Source: Cladobotryum mycophilum (taxonomy: Eukaryota > Ascomycota > Sordariomycetes > Hypocreales > Hypocreaceae). From it: a stretch of DNA of 64,000 bases. The DNA is taken from NCBI GenBank assembly GCA_036429605.1, contig CM071590.1, forward strand, positions 372,001 through 436,000. The letters run 5' to 3'. Shown piece by piece: positions 27,391-37,812 of the stretch. A program made the translations under genes and the position numbers. Within the stretch, counting starts at the first letter, position 1; each line of letters starts with the position of its first letter. Below the pieces are notes generated by a model. It was not told the origin of the DNA, did not search any database, and was given only the letters and a program-made list of their open reading frames with translations.

Positions 27391-28566
27391 GATGGATGAT
27401 GGATGATTATTCTTCCAGTTCTGGCAGTTATCGTTACGTGGAAGGGATGTGTTCGTTTAGAGACGAAAGAGGGTTGAAGATATGGTCGAGCCAGTATTCC
27501 AAATCTCCAAGGATGAAGCAAATAAGACTTGTCTATATGCCAGGAATGCAACGATGTCCAAGAAATTTGAATGATGGTCAGCAATAAATCACTGCTTCAG
27601 CAGCCATTGAGCAAGAGAGCGGTGATGAGCAAAGTAGGTAGCAAAAAGCAATGATGTTGAGACCTGATGTTCCATGTCAGAGATGTAGAATCAATGTCTC
27701 AGACGCCAATGGAAGGATGAGAGTTGTATTGCACCATCTTGAGTAGCGTAATGTATAGTAAACAATGGGAAGAGACCGTATATATATGTGAAAGCAAAAA
27801 AAGAGAAAAAAGGCTATGCGGCGTTCAACGAAGCTTTGTGCAGTAGAGTTGGGAGACAGCGTGTGGCGGTGGGTGATGGTGGGGGGTTGGCGTTGGTGTT
27901 GTCAAGGGTTGTGGGGTTTTAATTGGGGCCCAAGGTGATGTATCTGACCATACATGCTGGAGTGGGCAGATACATGGTAAAGGACAGATGAAAGATGACT
28001 TGAACAATATCTTTTGGAGCTTAAAATAGATTATAATTTTTATATCTCTTTTCTTTGGGTTTCCTGGACACTCTAAAACTCAGTATCTGCCCAGTATAAT
28101 AGACAAATAATAAGGTAGTGTCGGACTCCTTTGATGTCGTACTTGGGCCGCTACTAACAATCTTCGCGGCAGCTCGTCTCCTGGACCCCACATGATAGCT
28201 TCATGCATCTGTTCCGCTATCGCTCGAGCTCTGGTGCTTCACTTTATCCTGCATATTCTGTTGCCAGGGTCTCCTTTCCATATTCAAAGACTACGCAGCC
28301 GAGAGTGAAGCAGAAAGACTAACGGCAAACTGTTGGTCATGGCGTTTGCTTAACCTCGTTACACGCTACACATGGACACTGACTGCTACTAACTTTGGCC
28401 GCTTGCACATGCCCAAGACCAAATACTGCCATGACATCATAATAAAGATTCAATGCGTACTCTACATCTTCAAATCGCTGTAAACATGGTGTACAATGTC
28501 CAGATATCCCATTACTCGTGCCACGTAAAGCTTACACATTAACTTTTTCCCATTTCCAAAGACAAC
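27391..28566. other. Promoter side of the ABC transporter
   Basis: No gene is supported. It includes the ABC transporter leader (near 27391-27600), an AT-rich stretch at 28000-28100 and the 3' flank of the BIM1-like gene. Confidence 0.55.
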
Positions 28567-29348
28567 TTAAACCAGCAAGGCGCCACCAACAAGCGCCATG
28601 GACAGAATGGCGACAATGTTTCCAAAACCAGCGCCGGTTGTCGACCAGGCACCCTGAAGCGAGGCGGCAGCGTTCTTAGTCGGGGATGGAGTCGAGGCAG
28701 AGGGCTTTGATCCGGTGGGAGAAGATGGAGCGCTCGTAGAGTTGCCTCCGGAGCCGCCAGAGCTGGCCCCAACAAGAGCCGACAGCTGAGAGTCGTTGAC
28801 GAAGGAGGCCTTGATGGTGCCGTTTTTGCATGCGCTGGGGGTCTGGCTGTTGACGCCCTCGACAAAGTTGGCGGTGATGCACTGCAAAGACGCGACAACG
28901 TTAGCATACAATCAACATCCCCTGGGTTATCGGGTCGACATACCTGGTACAGCAAACCGTCGGGAGCATTGGACACGATGCCAATTATGCCCTTCTTGCC
29001 AACATATGAATCAGGAACGGTAACATGAGGCACGCAGTAGTCACCAAGCCCGCTCTGCATGACGATGGGGAAGATTTGCTCCCAGCCCGATGCAGCCTTG
29101 GGGTCTTGGGTCACACGGAAGAGCCAGTTGCCCTGGTTGTGCGTGAGCTTGACGGAGATGGCATCGCCGCCAACGTGGAAGTCGACCAGCTTGCCAGTGT
29201 CTTGGAGATTGGGCGTGAAGCCACCGCAGGGAGCGGTACCCTCTTTGTTGTCGTCGAAGCCGATGGAGGGAGGCGTGTTGACGAGGAAATGGGCCGAGGC
29301 GAGGGTGGTGAGGGCGGAGAGGGAGAGGAAGAGAGACGAGGAGCGCAT
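28567..29348 (-). CDS. Secreted, GPI-anchored BIM1-like (X325) copper-binding protein
   Basis: Two exons (29348-28944 and 28881-28567) with a 62-nt intron encode 239 aa. A signal peptide of 19 residues (…TTLASA) would leave His20 as the mature N-terminus. A free N-terminal histidine forms half of the copper 'histidine brace' in lytic polysaccharide monooxygenases and in BIM1/X325 proteins (established). HFLVNTPPSIGFDD, CGGF and the DYCVP motif are typical of the X325/BIM1 group. A Ser/Gly/Thr-rich stalk and a C-terminal hydrophobic tail (NIVAILSMALVGGALLV) indicate a GPI anchor. In Cryptococcus, BIM1 works with the Ctr1 importer to gather copper. The gene is divergent from a metalloreductase, which fits a copper-uptake role. 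A polysaccharide-oxidising activity is unlikely for this clade but not excluded. Confidence 0.87.
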
Positions 29349-30934
29349 CTTGACTGGTTTTGGTTGTATTCGTTTCTTTGTATTAAAGGACTTGTGATTG
29401 CGATTGTACTCGTAGTATCAATTGATTGTCGCAAAGGAACGGACGAGGTTGGCTGGGCTGTTGGGAGCTTTGGGGAGGGAGCTTGGATGGATGATGAAGG
29501 GGGTGGACCTGTTTTTGTATCTTCCATGTCAGTGTCGCTCCCTTCCTTGAAGAGTCGGTTCCGGAAGCGCGTTGCCGAGTAGCACCAGTGACAGGGACTC
29601 TTCAAACGGGTCCCCCCAAACAATAGTGTGAGCAGAATAGGTACCTCTTTATTGGGACGAGTTTCTCCCAGCGTTATGTACTGCAAGTACTAGGTAGTAC
29701 GAGAACGAAGCCATGGAGTGACGCCCATCAACGTCAGCCTCGTGAGACATGCCGCATCGTGAGATGGATGGATGATTCAAGATGCGATGAATGAATGAAT
29801 TCACTGCAACTGCAAAGAACGATAGTCCATGCCTTGAAGCTTCACATGAGCCATGGGGTTCTACAAGTACAATTATTACTGCATAAACTCACGCAGGTAC
29901 CGGGTTTCTTACCATCAGCACGCAAAGACACGTAAAATCAGAATCAAGGTACCGAGAAGAGTTTCTTGGACGAACAATTGCCAATTCTGCCATCTGAATG
30001 GCGGGGATTGCTCCAGCCACTAAGCAAGGATCCGAACGCAGCCGTGTTATAGTGGCCAATCAGATGCGTCCAAATAAGCCCGTCTGAGAGCATTTGAGCA
30101 AGTTTATTCAAGAAGGAGTCTGCAAAAACCAGAGCCTCCTCCATTTGCTCCTTCTTTGAAGATGAGCAAAATAAGAGATGGATGCTCTTTTTTTATAGGT
30201 ACGAGAGTACTTGGACGGCTATGTTTGTCCAATTATATCCTCTATAGCGTGTTATAGGGACCTGAATACGCTGTAACGGGCTTTGTTTACCCACTGTTTC
30301 GGCTCAACAAGTCACCCCGATCGTCTGTCTCAGACAAATCTCGCCTCGTGTTCCATCCAATGTACATCCATCGTATCCTCCCTCTCCCTTTGCCCGACCT
30401 GGAATCCTGAATCACGAGCACACGCACATTTCAATCTCTGCATCTGCATCATACTCGACAAGTAAAACCATCTCCATACTCATAGTTGGGTGTCGCTTTC
30501 GGAATACCCACGAGCCGCTGAATAGTTCCAAAATCTTGGTCAGCTTATCCTCCATCCATGAGGTAGTAAAACGGCGCGCACCTCCACCCTCCACCTGAGC
30601 TTCACCCCACGCACCACCCACCGCACATACATGAGCGAGTTCTTCTAACCAGCCTTGGCCGCCATCCTCTAAACAACTTGCTCACTTCAAGGGCGCATCT
30701 CGGGTTTCGGCACCTCAAAAGGAAAGACGGCCCAATCGATACAAACTTGGCAGTTTCTCATCCGCCAGCATTCCCAGAGCGACGCAGAGATGCTGGTCTA
30801 GAAGGTTGACTTGTGTCCCCCCACCCGAGCTTGACTCCATCTTCTTCCATCTCAACATCACAGCATACGTTCAATCTTGATACGCACCTCAACTCACATC
30901 ATAGAGGGCTCGGGAAGCCCTTGTATCCGCCAAA
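29349..30934. other. Shared promoter region of the BIM1-like and ferric reductase genes
   Basis: About 1.6 kb lies between two divergently transcribed genes. No gene is supported inside. It contains a cluster of copper-response-like motifs near its middle (listed separately) and a pyrimidine-rich leader with CATC words before the reductase start. Confidence 0.6.
30095..30170. promoter_or_regulatory. Cluster of three Mac1-type copper-response motifs
   Basis: TGAGCAAA at 30163-30170 is the exact reverse complement of the yeast Mac1 site TTTGCTCA. TTTGCTCC at 30144-30151 faces it in the opposite orientation 11 bp away. TGAGCAAG at 30095-30102 is a third 7-of-8 match. All lie within 76 bp almost equidistant (about 750-800 bp) from the two divergent start codons. 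Mac1 consensus TTTGC(T/G)CA is established in yeast; use by this fungus is inferred. Confidence 0.5.
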
Positions 30935-32870
30935 ATGGACATGGACATGACGCATCATGGCATGAGTGGCATCGGCTCTGATGTCAATCATGCCTTTGCC
31001 CGCGACTACTGGTACATCAGCGCCGCCGTCGTTGGCATCTTGGTAACCATCCGAGGCGTCAATTATATCGGGGCAGTTCAGAGGTAGGTTGACTTAGCTT
31101 GGATATCGCGATACCACTGCCATCTCATAGACATGTGCTCCGAGACTTACACTTTGCAGGTTAAAGGCTTCTCGTGATCCCTCAATATCACAACCTACCA
31201 AGCCAGATGGCCATCTAAGTCAGGCATGGGCAACAGTTACCGCCATCGCCCGCGAAATGGGCCATCCGCAATTCTATGTTCCCCTCCGCGGCTTCACTTG
31301 GGTCACCCCGCCTCCCATGGGCCGCATCCTCGTTCTCCTCTCCTACTGGGCCATGGTCATCTACTTTATGGCCTGGCGTGTCACCCTCCACGATGTCAAC
31401 TTTTACGAGCGCATCGGCTATCGTAACGCCTGGATCACCCTGACACAGCTTCCGATGTTGTACTTGCTCTCCACCAAAGTCAACATCATTGGCTTCCTCA
31501 TCGGTACCAGCCATGAGCGGCTCAACTGGCTGCACCGCTGGGTTGCTCGAACCATGTTTGTCACGTGTACCGTTCACGGCTTCTACTTTTGGACCGAGTG
31601 GGTGCGTGCCGACTTTGTTGCTTTCGAACTGTCTATTATGCCCATGGTCAAGTATGGCCTTGGCGCCTGGGCCATTCTTCTATGGTCTGTTGTTGTCGGT
31701 TTCGTTCCCATCCGAAGGTTGTCATACGAGATATGGCTACTCCAACATGTGGCTGCTTCCATTGTCATGCTAGTGCTCGTGTACCTGCATGTTCCGACAA
31801 ACGCCCGATTTCTTTTCTGGATGGCCGTTTCATTTCTCGTATTCGATCGTGCGGCTAGATGGGCTCTCCTCTTGTGGCAGAATGTTCGATTCAGAGTGGA
31901 TGGCTCACCATGCGAAGGCAAGAGGCGCGTTGGACACCAGATTATGGCACGCGCTGTTGGTGACACGACGACGGTAGTAACAATCAAGGATGTGCATTTC
32001 GAGTGGACGGCTGGCCAACACATCTACCTCTGGATTCCTCGCCTCGGAGCATTCGAAGCGCATCCCTATACCATCGCTTGTGCACACCAAATGAAGGGAA
32101 CATGCTGCTGCAACAGCATACAGCTCATCGTACGAAAGCACGACGGCTTCTCAAAGCGCATACATACCTACGCTACTAACCACCCAAACAACTCCCTCAC
32201 CGGCTTTTTATCTGGACCATACGGTGTGCCTCCGAGATGGGATATTTACGAGACCATGGTCCTCATTGGAGCTTCAACTGGCGCCAGTTTCACAGTACCG
32301 ATCCTAGAGAGTGCTGCGCGAGCGGATGATAGGGCATGTTTGAGGAAGATGGAGGTAGTGCTCATGGCCAAGACGGAGACTGAGATTGAGTATTATCTGG
32401 AGCGGTCAAGGGAAGCCGGCAAGACATTGCGGGAGAAAGGTGTGGACGTAAGGATACACGTTGCCATTACGGGGCCGAGATCCGGCAAACCTATCGTCAC
32501 ACTCGAAAGAAGCCACTCCAATAGCGACAGTGAGGCGGACCAAGACCTAATCAAGTCGACAGAACTTGCGGAAAAGTCTTGCTGCTGCACAAAACCAGGT
32601 CAGAGCAGCGATGACAGTGCTTCTCGTCGCGATTCGTCGTTCTCCACGCCGGAATCGATACGAGAATACGCGTCTCGACCAGACATTGAGGCTCTAATCC
32701 GCGAGCCCGTTGAGCAAGCCTGGGGTGAAACGGCGGTGGTGGTTTGTGGAGGACCCGAAGTTGTAGCCAGGACGAGGAATTGCGTCAGCCAGATCAGTGA
32801 TGAGCGTGCCGTACACAAGGGAACAGGGGCACAGGGGATTTATTTGCATGTGGAAGAGTATTCATTTTAA
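30935..32870 (+). CDS. Ferric/cupric metalloreductase (FRE/NOX superfamily)
   Basis: Two exons (30935-31083 and 31160-32870) with a 76-nt intron encode 619 aa. A Met/His-rich N-terminus (MDMDMTHHGM) may bind metal. The ferric-reductase transmembrane core carries both bis-heme pairs at the canonical spacing of 13 intervening residues: His175/His189 and His246/His260. The FAD-binding motif HPYTIA, the GPYG motif and NADPH-site segments (GASTGASF and VVCGGPEV) follow. An insertion rich in Ser, Asp and Cys (including SCCCTKPG) lies between the NADPH elements, a common feature of fungal FREs. It reduces Fe3+ or Cu2+ at the cell surface for uptake. Its divergent partner is the BIM1-like copper protein, so cupric reduction is favoured here (inference). 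Confidence 0.9.
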
Positions 32871-33316
32871 AGGCGTTGCATTGTATTTTACCATTTGGAC
32901 ATGGCCATCAGGAGGCTTTTTGGATATTTGTTTGGCGTAGAGCCGGGATATCACATTGGATACCGCAATAGATACGTTGCATAGTTGCATACTGAAGTCG
33001 AGACTCGCACATGATAAATGCTGTTTGACATTATGTATTAATTAATAACAAGAAATATTAAAATTATCGTTGCCGCCCATTAGTATGTCATTAATCGTGT
33101 CGTACGTGTGTCGATGCGCTTGCACGCATGTTCATTCAAGCTGCAAGCCGCACCCCTCCCCGCCCCCGAAGATGAAACGAATGACCCAACTCCTGTTGAA
33201 TGATGATTTGTAAGTAAACCCAATTGTGCAAGGTGTTTCAATTGGGTAATGTGCAGAAATCCAAGATGCTCTTGGGGGTAGATGCAGGGTGATTCCTATT
33301 AATGGCTGTAAAAAGC
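32871..33316. other. Convergent 3' intergenic region
   Basis: This contains the 3' flanks of the metalloreductase (+) and the LAG1-type ceramide synthase (-). AT-rich around 33035-33065. Nothing else seen. Confidence 0.6.
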
Positions 33317-34737
33317 CTAGGATGACCCGTTCGCCTTGACCTGGTCAACATCTCCGTTCAAAAGAGGCGTCTTCTTCTCAGGCACCTCCTCCGCCTCGGA
33401 CTCCTCCTCGGACCGATCATCCTTCTTGACGCTCAGAAACACAAACTTGTACAGGTTCCTCAGCAGGCAGTACAGCCAAAACAGGTTGAGCGCTTGCAGC
33501 GAGGCCAGGAGCGAGAAGGTGATTACGTTGGAGAGCAGGCACTTGTACTGCTGGGTCTCCCAGTTGAGCTCGTAGGGCCCGACGGTGCGGAACTCGGTGA
33601 GGATGGAGTAGAGGATGAGGAGGTTGAGGTAGTTGCGGAGGTAGATCCAGCCGAGGATGGTGATGGCGAAGAAGGGCTCGACGAGGCGGCTGTTGATGTA
33701 GTTGAAGGACTTGGAGAGCTGGGAGGGTGTTAGTATCACGTTTCTTCTTCTTCTTCTTCCCTCAAAGTCTCATCATCATCATCATGGGGTTCTAAACTTA
33801 CAGCAAGGAAAAAGTCGCTGATATCATGAGTGAGATACACCCCAACCCCCATGTACGTAAAATGAAACCTATAACTCAACCCCACCAGTGCCACCGTCAC
33901 GACATGATGCGCCACCAGCTCCTTAAAGTCCCTCCTCCTCTTCTCCACGCCGAGGATCATGACAATGGCCTGCTGTGCCCAGTAGGCCGCCTGGAAGAGG
34001 TAGTAGAACTTAAACAGCGCGGTGTGCGACCTGTGAGGGAAGTTCTCGTACATGCCCCGGGTGTTGAAGTACCAGGCCGGGGTCCCGCGCATGACGAGCA
34101 CGCCCAGGGGGCCCATGATGCCGAAATACACGGCCGTGTACATTTGCTCCATGAAGCGGAGCTGTTTCCCCTTGGAGCGTATGCCCTGGGATTTGGCCAG
34201 CGGGCGCATGATTTCTTGCATGATGAACTCGCGGGTGAAGGACAGGACGATGGTGTAAAAGGCTACAAAGGCGAGGTCCCAGAGGCCCTTTCCGTAGTGC
34301 AGCGGCAGCGCATTGGCATCGTTGGGTGTGGCGGCGTCGGGGTTGGGTATAGGGTAGGAGAGGCAGATGAAGCGGTGGACGAGGTTAGTCTCGCTCGGGT
34401 CGAGGGCGTAGGCGGCGCCAAAGGCGAGGAGCAGGACGAGCGGGATGGTCCATGTGTGCTTTGTAGCGAAGCTCTTGAATCTGCGTGCAAATGATCTTGC
34501 TCTTCTGCGTTTCGATAGTTTTCGCTCGTTGTTTTGTGGTGGAGAGCGGGTGGTGGTGGTGGTGATGGTGGCGATGTTGGAGGAAGACGATGAGGAGGAG
34601 GAAAAGGCGGTCTTGTTGGAGGTCGTGTGCCCAGCGGCATGGGACTTTAGTCTTTGAGAAAGGGCATTTGTGGTGGGTATGACATGATGAGCTATAGAAG
34701 AACCTCTGAGTGAAGCTGAGGAATCGTCTGCCGCCAT
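33317..34737 (-). CDS. lag1: Ceramide synthase, LAG1/LAC1-type (TLC domain)
   Basis: The product acylates sphingoid bases with fatty acyl-CoA in the ER. Exons 34737-33802 and 33718-33317 (83-nt intron) encode 445 aa. A Ser/Thr/Lys-rich N-terminal extension (~85 aa) precedes a transmembrane segment. The TLC domain follows, with the Lag1p motif centred on VAHHVVTVALVGLSYRFHFT and then THDISDFFLA, joined by splicing to LSKSFNYINS. The paired histidines are the catalytic candidates in this family. The match to yeast Lag1/Lac1 (QAAYWAQQA, WIYLRN, ILTEFRTVG, TQQYKCLLSN) is close, so this is the general or phytoceramide-type enzyme. The C-terminus is acidic, with a short lysine-containing tail. A second, different ceramide synthase lies 1.4 kb upstream on the same strand. 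Confidence 0.9.
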
Positions 34738-36139
34738 CTTGTTCTTCCTTCTCTCTTATACACACACACACTCCTCACTCTCACACTCTTTTTTTGCGTT
34801 TCGTAGTTGGTTGCTACAAAGCCAGCTGCTGGAGAGTTGAGGAAGCCAAAGAGAATAGGCGGAGAGAACAATGGAGGAGGACCACCCGCTTCTTCTTGGG
34901 GAACTTATAAGAACAAGAAGAAAAAAACCAAAACACACTCCCGGAAGCTCTGGAACAAGTCGGCCTTCAATCTCACCGATGGGGGCCGGCCGCATAGCTT
35001 TCAACGTCATTCCCCAATCAAAGGGAATAGGAATGTAGCTGTAGCTGAGTTGCTGACGTGTTGCCTCTTGCGTTCCGTCACAAGACGGCAGAAAAGGCGG
35101 AATCCTCGGATCGCGATGCCAATTTGCTCTATGCCCAATTTTTTTTTTTTAAAAAAAAAAAAAGCCCCTCTCTGTCTCTCACCCCCTTGTAACATTCCAA
35201 TACTAAACATTTCTTTTGTTTTCCCCAAGATTTGGTTCTCCGGAGATTATCTTTGGAGATAACATGACACCCCCTGCCCTGCCCAGACCGTGCTCCAGCC
35301 TGGCTATAAGGGTCAAACTCACCTTATATCAAAGACCGCTGCCCGCGGGACCCCGACTCCGGTAGGCGGTAACCCCTCAAGGTTCCCGGGCGCGCTCTCC
35401 CCTTCTTCCACGTCATTAGTAGTGGCTGCTGTCTCAGACGCCCGAAAAAGCGCCGCCTAAACATGGAGGTGTGGCCCCCTTCCCTCGGGACACGTTTTTG
35501 AGCAAAAGCTGAAAAAAGATGCCTTGTGTATTTCCTCATGCTAATGACCAAAAAAGGTAGACAGGGTAGGAGCTGCAGCCTCGAAATTAAGATTAAATTC
35601 CTTGTTCGTTTTTTAACTGGTCGAATCGTAGGGATGGTGCCTGAATTGGTGTTTGTGGTAACGCCACGCCATATCTGCATCTAGATATGGTGTGTGTAGC
35701 ATCAATCAAGGCACATGATACTGCTTTGGGAACATCTGTCACGGCACTCGCTCGGCAGTCAAAAAAAACTTCAGATCAAACAACTTCTATTGAAAGAATT
35801 GCGCAGAAAATACTGGGTATGGTACATCCAGTTCGAGTCCTTGTGCTTTATCAAACCCCTTTGCCCTTTATAATAACCCATGACCAATCCAATCCAGAAT
35901 GTCCATTGCCTCATATCGTGACTCAAAACAAAACAACAGCAACAACAACAACAAAAAAAGTGCCCCAAAATCCTTCCCCCATTCTTCGCTTCACTCGGGT
36001 ATCTCAAGTCAAAAACTCTCTCTCAACTTAAATCCCAAATCGCTTCACCTGCAGACAGACGCTTGGTGCTGCAATCAATTGCCCTACCTGTAATCCCTCC
36101 CGGCTTCGCAAAATAAATTAATCCCGTGGCAATCAATTC
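34738..36139. other. Intergenic region between the two ceramide synthases
   Basis: This holds the promoter and leader of the LAG1-type gene (CA/CT repeats near 34760-34800), an A/T inverted run near 35140-35163 (about ten T then about thirteen A) that could form a hairpin, and an ACA/AAC-repeat stretch near 35928-35957. No gene is supported. Confidence 0.55.
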
Positions 36140-37812
36140 TTAGTCGATTTGCTTCTCACACCCAATCCGGTTGAGCAACTCCTTACGATCACTGTGGCCT
36201 GGTAGAGTCACTGCGCTCGAAAGTGCCGTCCTCTTGAGCCCTGTCCGTCGCTCCCAGGCTTGGAAATCGATATCCTCGACGCCAACTTCCTGCTCGATAA
36301 CCAGCGCTTCCTCGTATTCCACTTCCTCCTCGGCTTCGCCCTCGTCGTCGCTTCTGACGTCGTCGACCGTGTGCCCATTCAACACCCTGACCACCACCTT
36401 GACAATGTAGAAAGACCACAGCACCATCATGACCTGCAGCGAAAGCAGATATCCTATAAAAGTATGCAAAATGGGTTGGTTAAAGCAGACCTTGCCTTGC
36501 GGATCACGGAATGGATCAAACGCCCACGTCCAGCCTTCCGGGATGGGCAATGGGCCCTGAAGGTCGGTTGCGGTACCCGTGAAGCATGCATACGGCATGG
36601 TTTTGGGTGCGTCGGAATAAACACTCCAAATCACCATCATGTAAAAGATGTGACGGGTGGCGAGCCATGTGACGACGAAAAGGCCAAACAAGGCATCGCA
36701 GACTTTTTGGTAGCCGAGATATTTGGTGAGTTTTGCCATCTGTTTTATTCATTAGCGACGGCGTTGTTGATGCCTTTCAATCAAAATGGCCAAGACATAC
36801 CGGGAAAATCAAGTCGACAACATCCATGATCACCAAAATCAGGTTGCCCACTCTAGTGTGGTGATAGGTGTAGGAGCAGGCAACTAGCGCAATGGTGACA
36901 ACGTGGTGGGCCAGCATCTGCCAATGATCCTTGCGGCGTTCCTCAATGTTGAGAACAACGACCTGCTGAATCCAAAATGACCATTGCATCAGGTAATACG
37001 CCTTCATGAGACCATCAAGCTCTCTAGCGGGCCAATTGGTCCACAATTCTTGCAGGTGCATAAAGTAAGGCGAATTATAATAAATGTACTGTCAAAAGTC
37101 AGCAGTGAACAGAAAGAGAGAGATCAATTACAGAAGAGAGAAAGAAAAAAAAACATACCATGCCCATGGGCCAGAAACAGCTGTAGTACATGAGCATGTA
37201 CGATTGCTCGGCGAATCTGGTGACTTCCTTTTGCTTAGAAAGGCCCAACAGTCTGGCCAGAGGCTCGAGAGCATAATGCATGCAGGCCGAACGCAGACCA
37301 GTAAACAGGACGACGGAAAATGCTATCAAGTAAAAGTCGTCGTACCCAATGGCGTATTTGCCAGTCTGGGGGTTGTGATAGGAGAGGGTGAAGAATTTAG
37401 TTGTGTAGGGTTGCGCCTGAGGCACAAACCCGTGGCAGAGTGAGAGGATACCAAAAAGGGTGAGGGAGATGCCTGCGAATTGTGAGCGCTCCATGCATGA
37501 TGAGGAATACTATCGAGGGTTGGATGAATGCCAGTCATGAAATTGACCAGAATCACTCATGCTCAACAAAACGCGAGCGATCGAGGTGCTTGACGTACCA
37601 GTCTGGTTTTCGAGAAGCCAACGGGCAGAGTTCTTTGCCGAGGTGTCGCTTTTCCTCCTCACCCTCCTCACCACTGTGATGCCCGTCTTTTCAGCGGTTG
37701 GTGTCCATCCAGAGTGTGAATCCATCCTGGAGCTCTCTCCGGGTTTGAATTGCGTCTGCAAGACATGTTGTTGTTGCTGCAGCTGCAGCTGTTGGGCGTC
37801 CAAGTCGCTCAT
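36140..37812 (-). CDS. Ceramide synthase, BAR1/BarA-type (TLC domain)
   Basis: Four exons (37812-37599, 37472-37159, 37088-36801, 36739-36140) with consistent splice phases encode 471 aa. A Gln-rich N-terminus is followed by GISLTLFGIL, where splicing places a transmembrane segment. The TLC domain carries the Lag1 motif MLAHHVVTIALVACSYTYHHT with paired His. The sequence departs clearly from yeast Lag1: the helix reads NLILVIMDVVDLIFPMAK and is followed by a long C-terminal loop (FDPFRDPQGKVCFNQP) and an acidic tail. That is how the BarA/Bar1 branch (C16-C18 ceramide for glucosylceramide) differs from LagA, so I assign it there by inference. Its 5' region has a long CT repeat (near 37995-38020). 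Confidence 0.85.

Noticed and set aside
28567..29348. Assignment as a cellulose-active LPMO
   Set aside because: The GPI tail, the small size and the HFLVN...CGGF pattern fit BIM1/X325 better; context is copper uptake.
29025..29582. 185-codon plus-strand frame over the BIM1-like gene
   Set aside because: It is a shadow of the minus-strand gene, which has a signal peptide, splice sites and a GPI tail.
33826..34494. 222-codon plus-strand frame
   Set aside because: It is antisense to the LAG1-type ceramide synthase, whose domain motifs are unambiguous.
35140..35163. T/A hairpin as an intrinsic terminator
   Set aside because: Bacterial-type terminators are not expected in a fungal nucleus; it is a simple low-complexity run.
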